Notes: a model not told the origin generated them from the sequence alone. Shown: positions 43,122 through 52,193, counted from the first letter of the stretch. The stretch: 64,000 nt of DNA from Methanocorpusculum sp. UBA424 (GCA_002498375.1 DAHC01000005.1:135376-199375), one strand, 5' to 3'. Translations and numbers: made by a program.

Positions 43122-44698
43122 AATTCGATATTGAGGAATTCAAGGAACGCAGAAAAACCGATTTCGAGGGTGCCTGGCATGCCGGCCCGTCGGTCATAAC
43201 CCCGCCGGAATCATCAAAGATTTATCCGCGTTATGCGTATCGCCGAGCAAAAGTGCACCCGATCTTCGACACGATCGCCCGTCTTCGGGCCGCCTATATG
43301 TCGATGGGATTCGATGAGGCAATGGTCCCCGTGTTCATCGATGAACAGGACGTCTATCGTCAGTTCGGTCCGGAAGCCGCCGCGGTTTTGGACCGCGTCT
43401 ACTATGTGGGCGGGCTTCCCCGTCCGAATGTAGGGATCTCCCGGGAACGGCTGGATGCGATTGCCGAAATCATTGAGAAGCCTCTCGCCGAAGGAACGGA
43501 AGAGAAGCTGATGAAGTGTCTGCATGCCTATAAAAAAGGCAAATTCGACGGCGACGATCTCACGCACGAGATGTCGGTCGCTTTGGGCGTGGACGACGGT
43601 GTGGTCGTTCACATTCTCGATACGGTCTTCCCCGAATTCAAGGAGCTCGCCCCGGAGTCGTCAAGAACGACGCTTCGTTCCCATATGACCAGCGGCTGGT
43701 TCATCTCGCTTGCCCAGATGTGGGACAAAAAGCCGATGCCTATCCGCATGTTCTCGGTCGACCGGTGTTTCCGCCGCGAGCAGGAGGAGGATGCGACCCA
43801 TCTCCGAACCTATCACTCGGCATCCTGTATCGTCGCCGGAGAAGATGTGACGGTCGAAGAAGGAAAGGCGGTCGCCGAAGGTCTTCTTTCAGCGTTCGGA
43901 TTTACCGAGTTCAGATTCCAGCCGGATGAGAAGCGCTCGAAGTACTACATGCCCGAGACGCAGACCGAAGTGTACGGGAAACACCCGGTCCACGGCTGGG
44001 TCGAGGTGGCTACGTTCGGTATCTACTCGCCGGCAGCTCTCGCTGAATACGGAGTAGGTGTCCCGGTCATGAACCTCGGCATGGGTGTCGAGCGTCTTGC
44101 GATGGTCTTAACCCAGGCGGAGGATGTACGAAAACTCTCGTTTGCCCAGCTGTATCCCCCGGTGTATTCGGACACGGATCTGACGAAAGGCATCGGATTA
44201 CGAGAGGAGCCTCAGACGGCCGAAGGCCGCCGCGCGGTGCGTGCCGTGATGGAGACAGCCGCTGCCCACGCGGCTGAACGCTCGCCGTGTTCATTCTCCG
44301 CATGGAAAGGCGAGCTGTTCGGTCATCAGGTGGAGATCACCGTCGAAGAGCCGGAAGAGAACACGAGTCTTCTCGGCCCCGCCGCACAAAACGAGGTCTA
44401 TGTGAGAAACGGAGCAATTCTCGGCGTGCCGGATACCGAAAAGTTCGCCGACGTCAAAGCCGAAGGGGTCCCGGTCGGTATCTCCTTCCTTTACTCGACG
44501 GCAAATCTCGCGCTCGCCCGCATCGAGGAGGCGGCAAGAGTCGGCGAAGGGACAAGCGTCCAGGTCAAAATGTCGAAGCATCCAAGCGACGTGAATCTGA
44601 AAATCGAGGAGTACGTCATGCGGTACATCACCGACAATAAAAAGAAACTCGATCTTCGCGGCCCGGTCTTCATGACGATCACCTCAAAGATCCTGTAA
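43118..44698 (+). CDS. sepS: O-phosphoserine--tRNA(Cys) ligase (SepRS)
   Basis: Class II synthetase that charges tRNA(Cys) with O-phosphoserine, which SepCysS then converts to Cys-tRNA in methanogens. About 526 residues from ATG 43118, which overlaps the taw1 stop. Motif 2 is visible in FRREQEEDATHLRTYHSAS and motif 3 in GMGVERLAMVL; the YGKHPVHGWVEVATFGIYSP stretch is typical of SepRS. The SepCysS gene is not in this window. The gene ends before a 711-nt non-coding stretch. Confidence 0.94.
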   Translation: MKFDIEEFKERRKTDFEGAWHAGPSVITPPESSKIYPRYAYRRAKVHPIFDTIARLRAAYMSMGFDEAMVPVFIDEQDVYRQFGPEAAAVLDRVYYVGGLPRPNVGISRERLDAIAEIIEKPLAEGTEEKLMKCLHAYKKGKFDGDDLTHEMSVALGVDDGVVVHILDTVFPEFKELAPESSRTTLRSHMTSGWFISLAQMWDKKPMPIRMFSVDRCFRREQEEDATHLRTYHSASCIVAGEDVTVEEGKAVAEGLLSAFGFTEFRFQPDEKRSKYYMPETQTEVYGKHPVHGWVEVATFGIYSPAALAEYGVGVPVMNLGMGVERLAMVLTQAEDVRKLSFAQLYPPVYSDTDLTKGIGLREEPQTAEGRRAVRAVMETAAAHAAERSPCSFSAWKGELFGHQVEITVEEPEENTSLLGPAAQNEVYVRNGAILGVPDTEKFADVKAEGVPVGISFLYSTANLALARIEEAARVGEGTSVQVKMSKHPSDVNLKIEEYVMRYITDNKKKLDLRGPVFMTITSKIL

Positions 44699-45103
44699 AA
44701 TTCTTTTATCCTTATTTTTTGAATTTTTCTGGTTCAACTTCGGTATTCTGCAGGGGATTATCGCTGACTTGTGATGATATCGAACCGCGAAGTACTCAGG
44801 CTGTTTCCCGGCAAACATTTCCAGAGCTTCGAGGATCCAGTATTTCCTATTGCCGATATCTATCTCTCAACGGTTCGTATGAAGTTCGTTATCCCTTTTT
44901 CCCGGATCAACTATTATTAGTAGAACTTATGCGGGATTATCCTCAATCCAATTCGTGAAGGGTATTACTGAGTGTGGACACAAGAGATTATTGAACCGCG
45001 AATCTCCGCGAATTCTCGCGAATCGCATTTTTCTTGCACCGTCGTGCTCTGCTCCGGCTGATCGCCTACGCAGGAATCGCACGCCGTCTGGAAAAATGCT
45101 GGG

Positions 45104-45127
45104 GAAAAACCGGCGTGCCGGTTTTTC
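45104..45127. terminator. Bidirectional terminator-like hairpin
   Basis: GAAAAACCGGC-GT-GCCGGTTTTTC is a perfect 11-bp inverted repeat with A5 and T5 at its flanks, so it looks like an intrinsic terminator on both strands. It lies inside the left half of the long inverted repeat. Confidence 0.6.
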
Positions 45128-45175
45128 TCTCCGTAAATTTCTCTTTATATGTAATTTAAAAAATAATGAAGCAAT

Positions 45176-45201
45176 AGAAAAACCCGCACGCGGGTTTTTC
45201 T
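45176..45201. terminator. Second bidirectional terminator-like hairpin
   Basis: AGAAAAACCCGC-AC-GCGGGTTTTTCT is a perfect 12-bp inverted repeat, also with A5/T5 flanks. It is related to the hairpin at 45104-45127 in design but not in stem sequence. A 48-nt AT-rich segment separates the two. Confidence 0.6.
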
Positions 45202-45409
45202 GATAGCATTTTTCAAGAGAGGGTGCGATTTCTGCGTAGGCGATCAGCCGGAGCAGAGCACCCGAACGTAAGGAAAATGCGATTCGCGAGAATTCGCGGA
45301 GATTCGCGGTTCTTTAATCTCATACACTCATATTAATGTCGCACACGAAATCGAAGTACATCTCATAAGAACTTCAGTTTTTTTCGGTTAAGATCGCACC
45401 GCATAACTC

Positions 45410-45667
45410 CTATTCGAGATCTCTTAGAAGAACGGCAAAGTCGATCACGAACTGCATATCCTTTTTTCCAAGTTTGGCATGGTAATACCGTCCGTCTGCA
45501 TTGACGGCGGACAGCTGCCCGAGGAGTTTTCCGGCATCGGCTATCCGCTGAAAGTTTGTCTCAGAATCATCCCGAAGGATCCTGCGGCTCGGCAGCAGAT
45601 TCTGTTTTTTCAGTATCTCCTGATAGCTTTGCAGGGATATCCCGGTCAAATCGATCGAGTAACTCAT
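45410..45667 (-). CDS. Small hypothetical protein
   Basis: I do not recognise this 85-residue protein (MSYSIDLTGISLQSYQEILK...). It is soluble, with predicted helices in LQSYQEILKKQ and NFQRIADAGKLLGQL and a basic middle. I chose ATG 45667, which lies 28 nt after the trmO stop in the same direction; the longer open frame overlaps trmO. It is probably co-transcribed with trmO. It abuts the non-coding inverted-repeat region. Confidence 0.55.
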   Translation of the reverse strand: MSYSIDLTGISLQSYQEILKKQNLLPSRRILRDDSETNFQRIADAGKLLGQLSAVNADGRYYHAKLGKKDMQFVIDFAVLLRDLE

Positions 45668-45695
45668 AGTAGATAATCTGCGTTTTTTCGGATCT

Positions 45696-46178
45696 TCACT
45701 CGGTCGGGAAATTGAACTCCTTACTCCAGTCAAATCCTTCGTTTGCTTCGATACAGTCAGGCCAGTGTCTGCACCAGGCCGGCATAACGACATCTCTCAC
45801 TTTATCTTCGGACGGGTGGTATGGTTTGATATCCAGCACGGGCGTGCCGTCTTCCGCGTCGATATAGCCAAGTTCAAGCCGGTGCTTCTCTTTGTCAACA
45901 GCAGCGAGAGGAGACACGGTCACGGCTATCGGATTTGGCCGGATCGGGGACCTGCTTGCCAGCACTCCCACCTTCTCCGGGCCGTTTGTGTACGGTTTGT
46001 CCATAACAAAGTAGTTTCTGGACTCTTCGCTGTCATACAAATTGAACCACCATATCACCTTAATATGGCTGAACTCATCCAGTCCCAGAGTCGCTTCAAA
46101 GAATTTTTCTTTCAGCTCAATGTAATACCGGCCGTCTTCGATTTTTACCGTTCCGATGGGGTTAAATGTAACTAACAT
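45696..46178 (-). CDS. trmO: TrmO-like tRNA m6t6A37 methyltransferase
   Basis: A 160-residue protein of the TrmO/YaeB (UPF0066) family, SAM-dependent methyltransferases with a small beta-barrel fold that methylate t6A37 in tRNA. Hallmarks are FNPIGTV at the start, LDEFSHIKVIWWFN, GVLASRSPIRPNPIAVTV and DGTPVLDIKPY. The length is that of the core domain only. Substrate assignment follows the family. Confidence 0.85.
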   Translation of the reverse strand: MLVTFNPIGTVKIEDGRYYIELKEKFFEATLGLDEFSHIKVIWWFNLYDSEESRNYFVMDKPYTNGPEKVGVLASRSPIRPNPIAVTVSPLAAVDKEKHRLELGYIDAEDGTPVLDIKPYHPSEDKVRDVVMPAWCRHWPDCIEANEGFDWSKEFNFPTE

Positions 46179-46371
46179 ATGCTTCTCTCACTACAAATAA
46201 TTCAATAATCGTTAATTGATCTGAGCGGTTATTATAGTTCTCCAAAGAATTGGAGGGAACCGTTCCTTGATACCATTCACACCCTCTCATACGGCATCTC
46301 CATTGGACCGCTCTCCCGCCGTCTTTTTTAATGAAAACCATTAATCCCTATCTCATCTAAACAGATATACC
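46179..46371. promoter_or_regulatory. Divergent trmO/fumarate hydratase promoter region
   Basis: No gene seen in 193 nt. A 6-bp hairpin CTCCAA-AGAA-TTGGAG (around 46240-46255) is present, and TTTTTTAATG (46324-46333) is a TATA-like box about 40 nt before the fumarate hydratase alpha gene. Confidence 0.35.
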
Positions 46372-47193
46372 ATGGACCCCCTCTACAACCGTCTTGCATC
46401 CGCCGTGGAAGAGGCAATTCACCAGGCCGAGACGATCCTTCCGCCCGACGTGGAGGAAGCACTGCATACTGCATACAATAAAGAAACCAACCCGACCGCT
46501 CGCGGCGAGTTTGAAAATATCTTCGCCAATCTCCAGATCGCCCGGGAGAAAAACATACCCATTTGTCAGGACACAGGGATCCTCGTCATCTATCTGACCA
46601 TTCCCGAAACCGTTCCGCTGACGACAAAGCTCTACGACGCCGTAAGCGAAGGGATCCGCCGGGCAACCAAATCCGTCCCTCTCCGGCCAAACGCGGTCCA
46701 TCCCCTCACCCGGAAAAATTCGGGCGACAACACCGGGGCGGGGATCCCGGCAGTTCATATCCTTCCGGGCGATACACTCCAGGTCACCGTATTCCCCAAA
46801 GGGGCCGGATCGGAAAACATGTCCCAGATCAGAATGATGCTCCCTTCCGAGATCTCCAAGATCCCGGAGTTCGTGACCTCGGTCGTCAAAGATGCGGGCT
46901 CCCGTCCGTGTCCTCCGATAGTCGTGGGGGTCGGGATCGGCGGAACCTTCGACTCGGCCGCATCCTTTGCAAAAGAGGCGCTCCTCTCGCCGATAAACAG
47001 CATGACCTCCTTCGAGCAGGAGATCTGTGATTCGATCAACCAGCTCGGCATCGGTGTTATGGGACTTGGCGGCGACACGACCTGTCTTGCCGTCAAGGTA
47101 AAAGAAGGGGCATGCCACACGGCATCGCTTCCCGTCGCCGTAAATATCCAGTGCTGGTGTTCAAGACGCGGCGTCGTCGAGGTGAAACTATGA
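46372..47193 (+). CDS. Fumarate hydratase class I, alpha subunit
   Basis: The 273-residue N-terminal-type subunit of the [4Fe-4S] fumarase that interconverts fumarate and malate in the partial reductive TCA pathway. Cluster Cys candidates lie in PICQDTGILVIYL, GGDTTCLAVKVKEGACH and NIQCWCSRRGV. It overlaps the beta gene by 4 nt. A related tartrate dehydratase activity cannot be excluded from sequence alone. Confidence 0.92.
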   Translation: MDPLYNRLASAVEEAIHQAETILPPDVEEALHTAYNKETNPTARGEFENIFANLQIAREKNIPICQDTGILVIYLTIPETVPLTTKLYDAVSEGIRRATKSVPLRPNAVHPLTRKNSGDNTGAGIPAVHILPGDTLQVTVFPKGAGSENMSQIRMMLPSEISKIPEFVTSVVKDAGSRPCPPIVVGVGIGGTFDSAASFAKEALLSPINSMTSFEQEICDSINQLGIGVMGLGGDTTCLAVKVKEGACHTASLPVAVNIQCWCSRRGVVEVKL

Positions 47194-47693
47194 TCCGGCT
47201 GACGACTCCCCTCGGCGACGAGGTGCTCGACCTCCGTGCCGGCGACCGGGTCCTTCTTTCCGGGACCATCTACACCGCACGGGATGAAGCCCACCTGAAA
47301 ATACGCGAAAAGGGCTTCCCCTTCGATCCGAAAGGAGCGGTAATCTATCACTGCGGCCCCGTCATCGACGAAGCACAAAATAAAGTCGTCGCCGCCGGCC
47401 CGACCACATCCGCACGAATGAATAATCTCACAAAGTTCATGCTCGATGCAGGCATTCGCGGCCTGATCGGCAAAGGCGGAATGTCGGCAAAAGTCCGCGA
47501 GGAACTTCGCGGAAGGGCAGTCTATTTTGCCTTCACGGGAGGATGCGCTGCTCTCGCCGCTTCATGCATGGAGCTTGCCGGCTGTCATTATTCTGAGTTG
47601 GGTATGGCCGAAGGGATCTGGGAGATCATCCTCACCGACCTGCCGGTCGTCGTCGGGATAGATGCCCACGGCGGCGATCTTTTTGAGAGATAA
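47190..47693 (+). CDS. Fumarate hydratase class I, beta subunit
   Basis: A 167-residue swivelling-domain subunit, beginning MIRLTTPLGDEVLDLRAGD, with ISGTIYTARDEAH-like LSGTIYTARDEAHL, YHCGPVI and GKGGMSAKV, all typical of FumA/FumB C-terminal domains. I chose ATG 47190, which overlaps the alpha stop codon. It converges on the DUF92 gene with 1 nt between them. Confidence 0.92.
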   Translation: MIRLTTPLGDEVLDLRAGDRVLLSGTIYTARDEAHLKIREKGFPFDPKGAVIYHCGPVIDEAQNKVVAAGPTTSARMNNLTKFMLDAGIRGLIGKGGMSAKVREELRGRAVYFAFTGGCAALAASCMELAGCHYSELGMAEGIWEIILTDLPVVVGIDAHGGDLFER

Positions 47694-47694
47694 C

Positions 47695-48900
47695 TCAGAC
47701 GAGGCCTGCCGCGACCAGAGCCAGACAGATAAGAAGGGCCAAAATCCCGCCCGATAATGTGGCGAGGAGATTGGTTCCCGAATTTCCGATAAAACCCTTG
47801 TTTTCGATTACAGCACCGTAAAGACTGTCAAGATTCGTTCCGATAAAGCCTGCCGCAACGCCGATCAGACAGACATACCAGGGGGCAACCCCGAGGACGA
47901 ATGCAAGCAGACAGATGACGGACGCCCCAAACAGGCTGGCAAGTTCTCCGATCCCGGTAACTCCGCCGTTCGTTCCCGGCGGGACCGGACGCAGCGTCGT
48001 GATCATCCTTGGCGTGCCTCCCGTAACGCCGATCTCGCTTGCAAGCGTGTCGCCGGTCGCTGTGGCAATAGAACCGATAAACAGGGCGATGAAAATAACA
48101 TCCCCGGTGATCCCGTACAGTACGGCGCCGCAGACCCCTACCCCGGCGTTCGCGAATGCATTCATGTATCCTCTCCGGCCTTTCTTTCCCTCGGCCACCC
48201 CTAAAAACTCCTTTTCCGCATACCGGAACTTGGTGAAGAGCGATCCGAGGATGAAAAACAGCATCACGATGAAAAACCAGTTCACGCCGGCAAAGGTGAT
48301 GAGGATCACGCCGAACAGCACCGCCGTAAAGACGCCGCTGATATCGATCGTCTTTGCCCGGTAGGCAAAGTAGCCGAACGCCGCACACAAAACGACCGCG
48401 AAGACGAGCGTCTGGTAATCGACGAAGAACTCCAGATCCTTAAACAGGGTGATGGTCATCGCGACCCCGAGAAGGCCGATCATCGAGCCGTCCTCGCGGT
48501 CTTTCAAGATGCTTCGGAGCATCAAAAGAACGATCACGGCGATGATGCCCACAAGCGGCTGATACTCGTTTGTGTAGAGCATCGTCGCTAAAAGAGCTGC
48601 GGACGACCCTATCGTATAAAGAACTCCCTGATGACCTAGGTTTTTGAAAATCTTGAGCAGGTATTCTCCCCAGACGATCATCATCAGAGGGCCGATCAGG
48701 GCCGACACAGGTATCAGACCGGCCTGGTATAATACGGCGAGGACACCTACGCCGATCGCAAAATACCGGCTTTTTTCCACAAAATAGAGAACGGCGGCAA
48801 AGACGAGGGCCACCAGACCCAAATATGGAATATACGGCCATCCAAGCAGCAGTGCCGTAACGACAAGGGCGAAAATGAGACGTCGGATCCGGATGTCCAT
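47695..48900 (-). CDS. DUF92 membrane protein (VTE6-like phosphotransferase family)
   Basis: A 401-residue protein with about eleven membrane segments. The C-terminal half has the DUF92 pattern: a polar cytosolic stretch RYAEKEFLGVAEGKKGRRG, then TGDTLASEIG and RPVPPGTNGGVTGIGE. Plant members (VTE6) phosphorylate phytyl phosphate, so a polyprenyl phosphate kinase role in archaeal lipid salvage is possible. This is inference from family. Confidence 0.82.
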   Translation of the reverse strand: MDIRIRRLIFALVVTALLLGWPYIPYLGLVALVFAAVLYFVEKSRYFAIGVGVLAVLYQAGLIPVSALIGPLMMIVWGEYLLKIFKNLGHQGVLYTIGSSAALLATMLYTNEYQPLVGIIAVIVLLMLRSILKDREDGSMIGLLGVAMTITLFKDLEFFVDYQTLVFAVVLCAAFGYFAYRAKTIDISGVFTAVLFGVILITFAGVNWFFIVMLFFILGSLFTKFRYAEKEFLGVAEGKKGRRGYMNAFANAGVGVCGAVLYGITGDVIFIALFIGSIATATGDTLASEIGVTGGTPRMITTLRPVPPGTNGGVTGIGELASLFGASVICLLAFVLGVAPWYVCLIGVAAGFIGTNLDSLYGAVIENKGFIGNSGTNLLATLSGGILALLICLALVAAGLV

Positions 48901-48979
48901 AGGTATTTTTAAGGTTTATTTTTGATGCAGATAAGATTATGTGTAAAAATCACCGCAGTTAAGTACGCGAAAAAAAGAA

Positions 48980-50083
48980 TTAAATCTCGACCAGACGATA
49001 CTCAGCCCGGCCAAGCCCCATCTCTTCTGCATAGGATATCTGCAGTTCCGGGCTGGTTCCCGGCCAGACGCGGGTAAACTTCTCCTCTCCCGCCTGATGA
49101 TGATCCGGCAGAAGGCTCCCGAAGACCCCCTCTTCGCCGTTCACGAGATCGAAACAGGCTTTGTCCAGCGCGACCGGATCGGTAGATGCAAGAATGCCGA
49201 TGTCGGGAACGAACGGGATGTCGTTCCACGGCGTACAATCACAGTGCGGCGTGATGTTTGTCAGGAAGTTGATGTAAAAGGCCTTCCCGGTTTTATTGCC
49301 GACTGCTCCTGCCGCGTACTCGATCATCCGTTCGACGAACACGACGCCGTCATCCTGCCAGTCGAGATCGATCGCATGTTCCGGACAGGTGTTCATGCAC
49401 ATCAGACAGCCTATACAGTGGTCAAGATCGATAGAGACCGCTTTGCCGGCAATGCTGATGCAGAACTCGGGGCAGGCATTCATACAGGCTCCGCAGACAA
49501 TACACTTTTCCTCCAGAATCATCGGCCGGGTCGTGTGCTGCTCGCGTTTTCCCTCGTTTGAGGCGCAGCCCATGCCGAGATTTTTCAATGCTCCCCCAAA
49601 TCCCGCGGCCTCATGACCTTTGAAGTGGGACACGACCACCATACTGTCTGCAGAAACAATATCGGACGCAATTTTGACCGAATCGAAGTGTTTTCCATAC
49701 ACCTCCACGGGCGTGAAGCTCTGTCCGCGGAGTCCGTCGGCGATGATCACCGGACAGTCGAAAACCGGATAGCAGAATCCGTGCATCGCCGCGGTTTTTG
49801 CATGATCAACGGTGTTCCTCCGGCCGCCGAGGTAGAGGGTATTGGTATCGGTAAGAAAAGGTTTCGCGCCGATCGCCTCGATCTCCTTCACGACCGAAGC
49901 GACATGGAGCGGATTTACGAACGCGTCGTTTCCCCGTTCGCCGAAGTGGACCTTGACCGCGGTCAGATCCCCGTGGTTCACCATGTTCTCAAGGCCTGCC
50001 GCCATACACAGTGCCTTGATCTTGTTTGCGGTGTTCCGATCCTGTGAGTGTGCCCCGGCCCGGGCGATATAGACATCTTCCAT
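48980..50083 (-). CDS. DUF362 protein with two [4Fe-4S] motifs
   Basis: A 367-residue protein. DUF362 segments flank a ferredoxin insert: VKVHFGERGNDAFV and HFKGHEAAGFGGALKNLGMGCAS come first, then CIVCGACMNACP and CIGCLMCMNTCP (about residues 198-240), then DIGILASTDPVALDKACFDLV. It is common in methanogens and other anaerobes; the reaction is unknown. A redox role is likely from the clusters. Confidence 0.85.
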   Translation of the reverse strand: MEDVYIARAGAHSQDRNTANKIKALCMAAGLENMVNHGDLTAVKVHFGERGNDAFVNPLHVASVVKEIEAIGAKPFLTDTNTLYLGGRRNTVDHAKTAAMHGFCYPVFDCPVIIADGLRGQSFTPVEVYGKHFDSVKIASDIVSADSMVVVSHFKGHEAAGFGGALKNLGMGCASNEGKREQHTTRPMILEEKCIVCGACMNACPEFCISIAGKAVSIDLDHCIGCLMCMNTCPEHAIDLDWQDDGVVFVERMIEYAAGAVGNKTGKAFYINFLTNITPHCDCTPWNDIPFVPDIGILASTDPVALDKACFDLVNGEEGVFGSLLPDHHQAGEEKFTRVWPGTSPELQISYAEEMGLGRAEYRLVEI

Positions 50084-50213
50084 TCATGGTACATTGACCG
50101 CGGAACAAAATATCTTTTCGTGCAGGAGGCGGGCAAAAGATGTGTATGTCCTAAAAGAGACTGCCCTGACTGCGCAAAATACATCATCTCGTTCAACCAA
50201 AAGGTAATGTACT

Positions 50214-51107
50214 ATGTTTGAAGGTGTAATTCCTGCACTCATCACACCGTTCAATGAAGATGCGTCCCAGTCGCTCGACATTGACGGTTTGAGAAACTGC
50301 ATCGAGCATGTCATCCGCGGAGGTGTTCACGGGCTGCTTGCATGCGGTTCGACCGGTGAATCGGCAACGATGACACATGCCGAGCATATCCGTGTCATTG
50401 AGGAAACCGTTTCTGCTGCGAGCAACCGTATTCCTGCCATCGCAGGAACCGGTTCGAACAATACGGAAGAAGCTCTTCTGATGACCCGCGCTGCCAAGAT
50501 GTCCGGAGCAGACGGTGTACTTCTGATCAGCCCGTATTACAACAAGCCGAACAGATCCGGTCTTTTGAAGCACTACCGAAAGGTCGCCGACATCGGCCTT
50601 CCGGTGATCGTCTACAACATCCCGGGACGTACCGGTCAGAACCTGCCTGCCGATCTGATCATTGAGATGGTGGAGACGATTCCAAATCTGGTCGCCATTA
50701 AGGAAGCCAGCGGAAATCTTGACCAGATGATGGCGATCATTCAGGGCACTCAGGATCTCGACCGCGAGTATCCGTTCATCCTCACATCAGGCGACGACTC
50801 GCTGACGCTTCCGGTCCTTTCGGTCGGCGGCCACGGCTGTATTTCCGTTACGGCAAACATCGAGCCCAAGCGCATGGTCGAGATGTACGATCTGTTCAGA
50901 AGATCCGACGTCAAGGCGGCGATGAAGAAGCATTACGAGCTGATGGAACTTTCCAAGGCGCTCTTTATGGAAGTGAACCCGGTGCCGGTCAAGCGTGCCG
51001 CAGAGATCCGCGGTCTGATCAAGTCAGGCAATGTCAGACTTCCCTTGGATTCGCTTGGTGAGCAGAACACAGCAGTACTTCGCGAGGTGCTTTCCCGCTA
51101 TGACTAA
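50214..51107 (+). CDS. dapA: 4-hydroxy-tetrahydrodipicolinate synthase
   Basis: A 297-residue TIM-barrel aldolase condensing pyruvate and aspartate semialdehyde in lysine/diaminopimelate synthesis. It has CGSTGESATMTHAEH, GTGSNNTEEA, the Tyr of VIVYNIPGRTG and the Schiff-base Lys in VAIKEASGN. A ribosome site AAGGT precedes the ATG. It overlaps dapB by 8 nt. Confidence 0.95.
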   Translation: MFEGVIPALITPFNEDASQSLDIDGLRNCIEHVIRGGVHGLLACGSTGESATMTHAEHIRVIEETVSAASNRIPAIAGTGSNNTEEALLMTRAAKMSGADGVLLISPYYNKPNRSGLLKHYRKVADIGLPVIVYNIPGRTGQNLPADLIIEMVETIPNLVAIKEASGNLDQMMAIIQGTQDLDREYPFILTSGDDSLTLPVLSVGGHGCISVTANIEPKRMVEMYDLFRRSDVKAAMKKHYELMELSKALFMEVNPVPVKRAAEIRGLIKSGNVRLPLDSLGEQNTAVLREVLSRYD

Positions 51108-51855
51108 GGTCATCATCTGCGGCGCACTCGGCAGAATGGGAACCATGATCGCAAACATGGTGATCGAGAACCCAGAGCTGGAGTTCGTCGGCGGCGTGGA
51201 TATCCGGGACGGGACGGTGCTTGGAAAACCGGTTGTTCCATCCGAGAAGCTTGCCGCGTTCATCGATGAGGTCAAACCCGATGTGATAATCGACTTCACC
51301 ATTGCAGCGGCGACGATGATCAATGCAAAGATCGCTGCGAAAAAAGGCGTGGCTTTAGTGATCGGCACGACCGGTTTCACCCCGGAGCAGGATGCCGAGC
51401 TGCTTGACGCGATAAAGAATGTCCCGGTCGTTAAAACGACCAACTTCAGCGTCGGCGTGAACATTTTCTGGGAACTTGTCCGCGATGCGGCATCGCGTCT
51501 GGGCGATTACGATATCGAAGTGATCGAGGCCCACCACCGGCACAAGAAGGATGCACCGAGCGGAACGGCGAAGACGATCCTGAAAGTGATCCAGGAAGAG
51601 GTCGGCAAACGCGAGGAGATGTACGGACGCGAGGGTATGACCGAGCGGAAAAACGAGATCGGCGTGCATGTGATCCGCGGCGGCGATGTGGTCGGCGACC
51701 ACACGGTCCAGTTCCATCAGAACTACGAGACGATCGAGCTGAAGCACCGTGCCTACGATAGAGCAGTATTCGCACGAGGAGCTATCCGTGCGGCGGGATG
51801 GGTGCCCACTGCGAAACCGGGCGTATATACTATGAAAGAGGTTCTCGGGTTATAA
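51100..51855 (+). CDS. dapB: 4-hydroxy-tetrahydrodipicolinate reductase
   Basis: A 251-residue NAD(P)H-dependent reductase following DapA. The Rossmann motif is CGALGRMGTM; the substrate-binding and catalytic motif is HHRHKKDAPSGTA. I chose ATG 51100, overlapping the dapA stop; the frame is open further upstream but inside dapA. T-rich runs after the stop (51865-51875) probably terminate the operon. Confidence 0.95.
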   Translation: MTKVIICGALGRMGTMIANMVIENPELEFVGGVDIRDGTVLGKPVVPSEKLAAFIDEVKPDVIIDFTIAAATMINAKIAAKKGVALVIGTTGFTPEQDAELLDAIKNVPVVKTTNFSVGVNIFWELVRDAASRLGDYDIEVIEAHHRHKKDAPSGTAKTILKVIQEEVGKREEMYGREGMTERKNEIGVHVIRGGDVVGDHTVQFHQNYETIELKHRAYDRAVFARGAIRAAGWVPTAKPGVYTMKEVLGL

Positions 51856-52019
51856 CCCGGGACTTCTTTTTTTCGATATCCATATCTTTCCCCATTCAAA
51901 TCTTTTTTTTTATCCAGCTGTTTTGAATACCGGCGGGAAACGACCCCCCTCTCCAACAACTCGAAATGTATTTCCCCTTCGGATAAGAAATACTGTAATT
52001 ATACGAGGTAAATCCAAAA

Positions 52020-52193
52020 ATGCCAGCAGTAGTTAATAAAGAAAAATGTACCGGATGTGCGACCTGTGTGGACATCTGCCCGTCAGCAGCGATCGAACTT
52101 GTCGATGACAAGGCGGTAATCAGCGTCGACGACTGTGTTGACTGCGAAACCTGTGTGGACGAGTGCCCCGAAAGCGCCATCCACATGGAATAA
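52020..52193 (+). CDS. 2[4Fe-4S] ferredoxin
   Basis: A 57-residue ferredoxin with two complete cluster motifs, CTGCATCVDICPSAA and CVDCETCVDECPESA. It is acidic, as expected for a low-potential carrier. A ribosome site GAGGT lies 8 nt before the ATG. It is monocistronic and short; a possible electron partner for Eha, Fwd or CfbCD, but nothing here shows which. Confidence 0.93.
   Translation: MPAVVNKEKCTGCATCVDICPSAAIELVDDKAVISVDDCVDCETCVDECPESAIHME

Larger units (their letters stand above)
44984..45329. repeat. Long nested inverted repeat, about 350 bp
   Basis: The left arm (44984-45082) and right arm (45223-45322, extending weakly to 45330) are near-perfect reverse complements. They include identical cores GAACCGCGAATCTCCGCGAA and GCTCCGGCTGATCGCCTACG. 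Outside them TGAGTGT (44969-44975) pairs with ACACTCA (45324-45330). Inside, GAAAAATGCT (45091-45100) pairs with AGCATTTTTC (45205-45214), and two compact hairpins lie within. No ORF is enclosed. It may be a non-autonomous mobile element remnant or a structured non-coding RNA locus; this cannot be settled from one copy. Confidence 0.85.
44699..45409. other. 711-nt gene-free region
   Basis: No convincing gene: the open frames are short and lack ribosome sites and family similarity. From 44699 to about 44960 I see nothing recognisable apart from a T-rich sepS terminator area (44702-44728). From about 44969 to 45330 it is occupied by a long nested inverted repeat, described separately. Confidence 0.7.

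Noticed and set aside
43118..44698. Phenylalanyl- or pyrrolysyl-tRNA synthetase
   Set aside because: Motifs 2 and 3 and the overall length match SepRS, and the YGKHPVHGWVEVATFG segment is specific to it.
44719..44958. Possible 79-residue protein after sepS
   Set aside because: No ribosome site, no recognisable domain and a composition typical of random frames.
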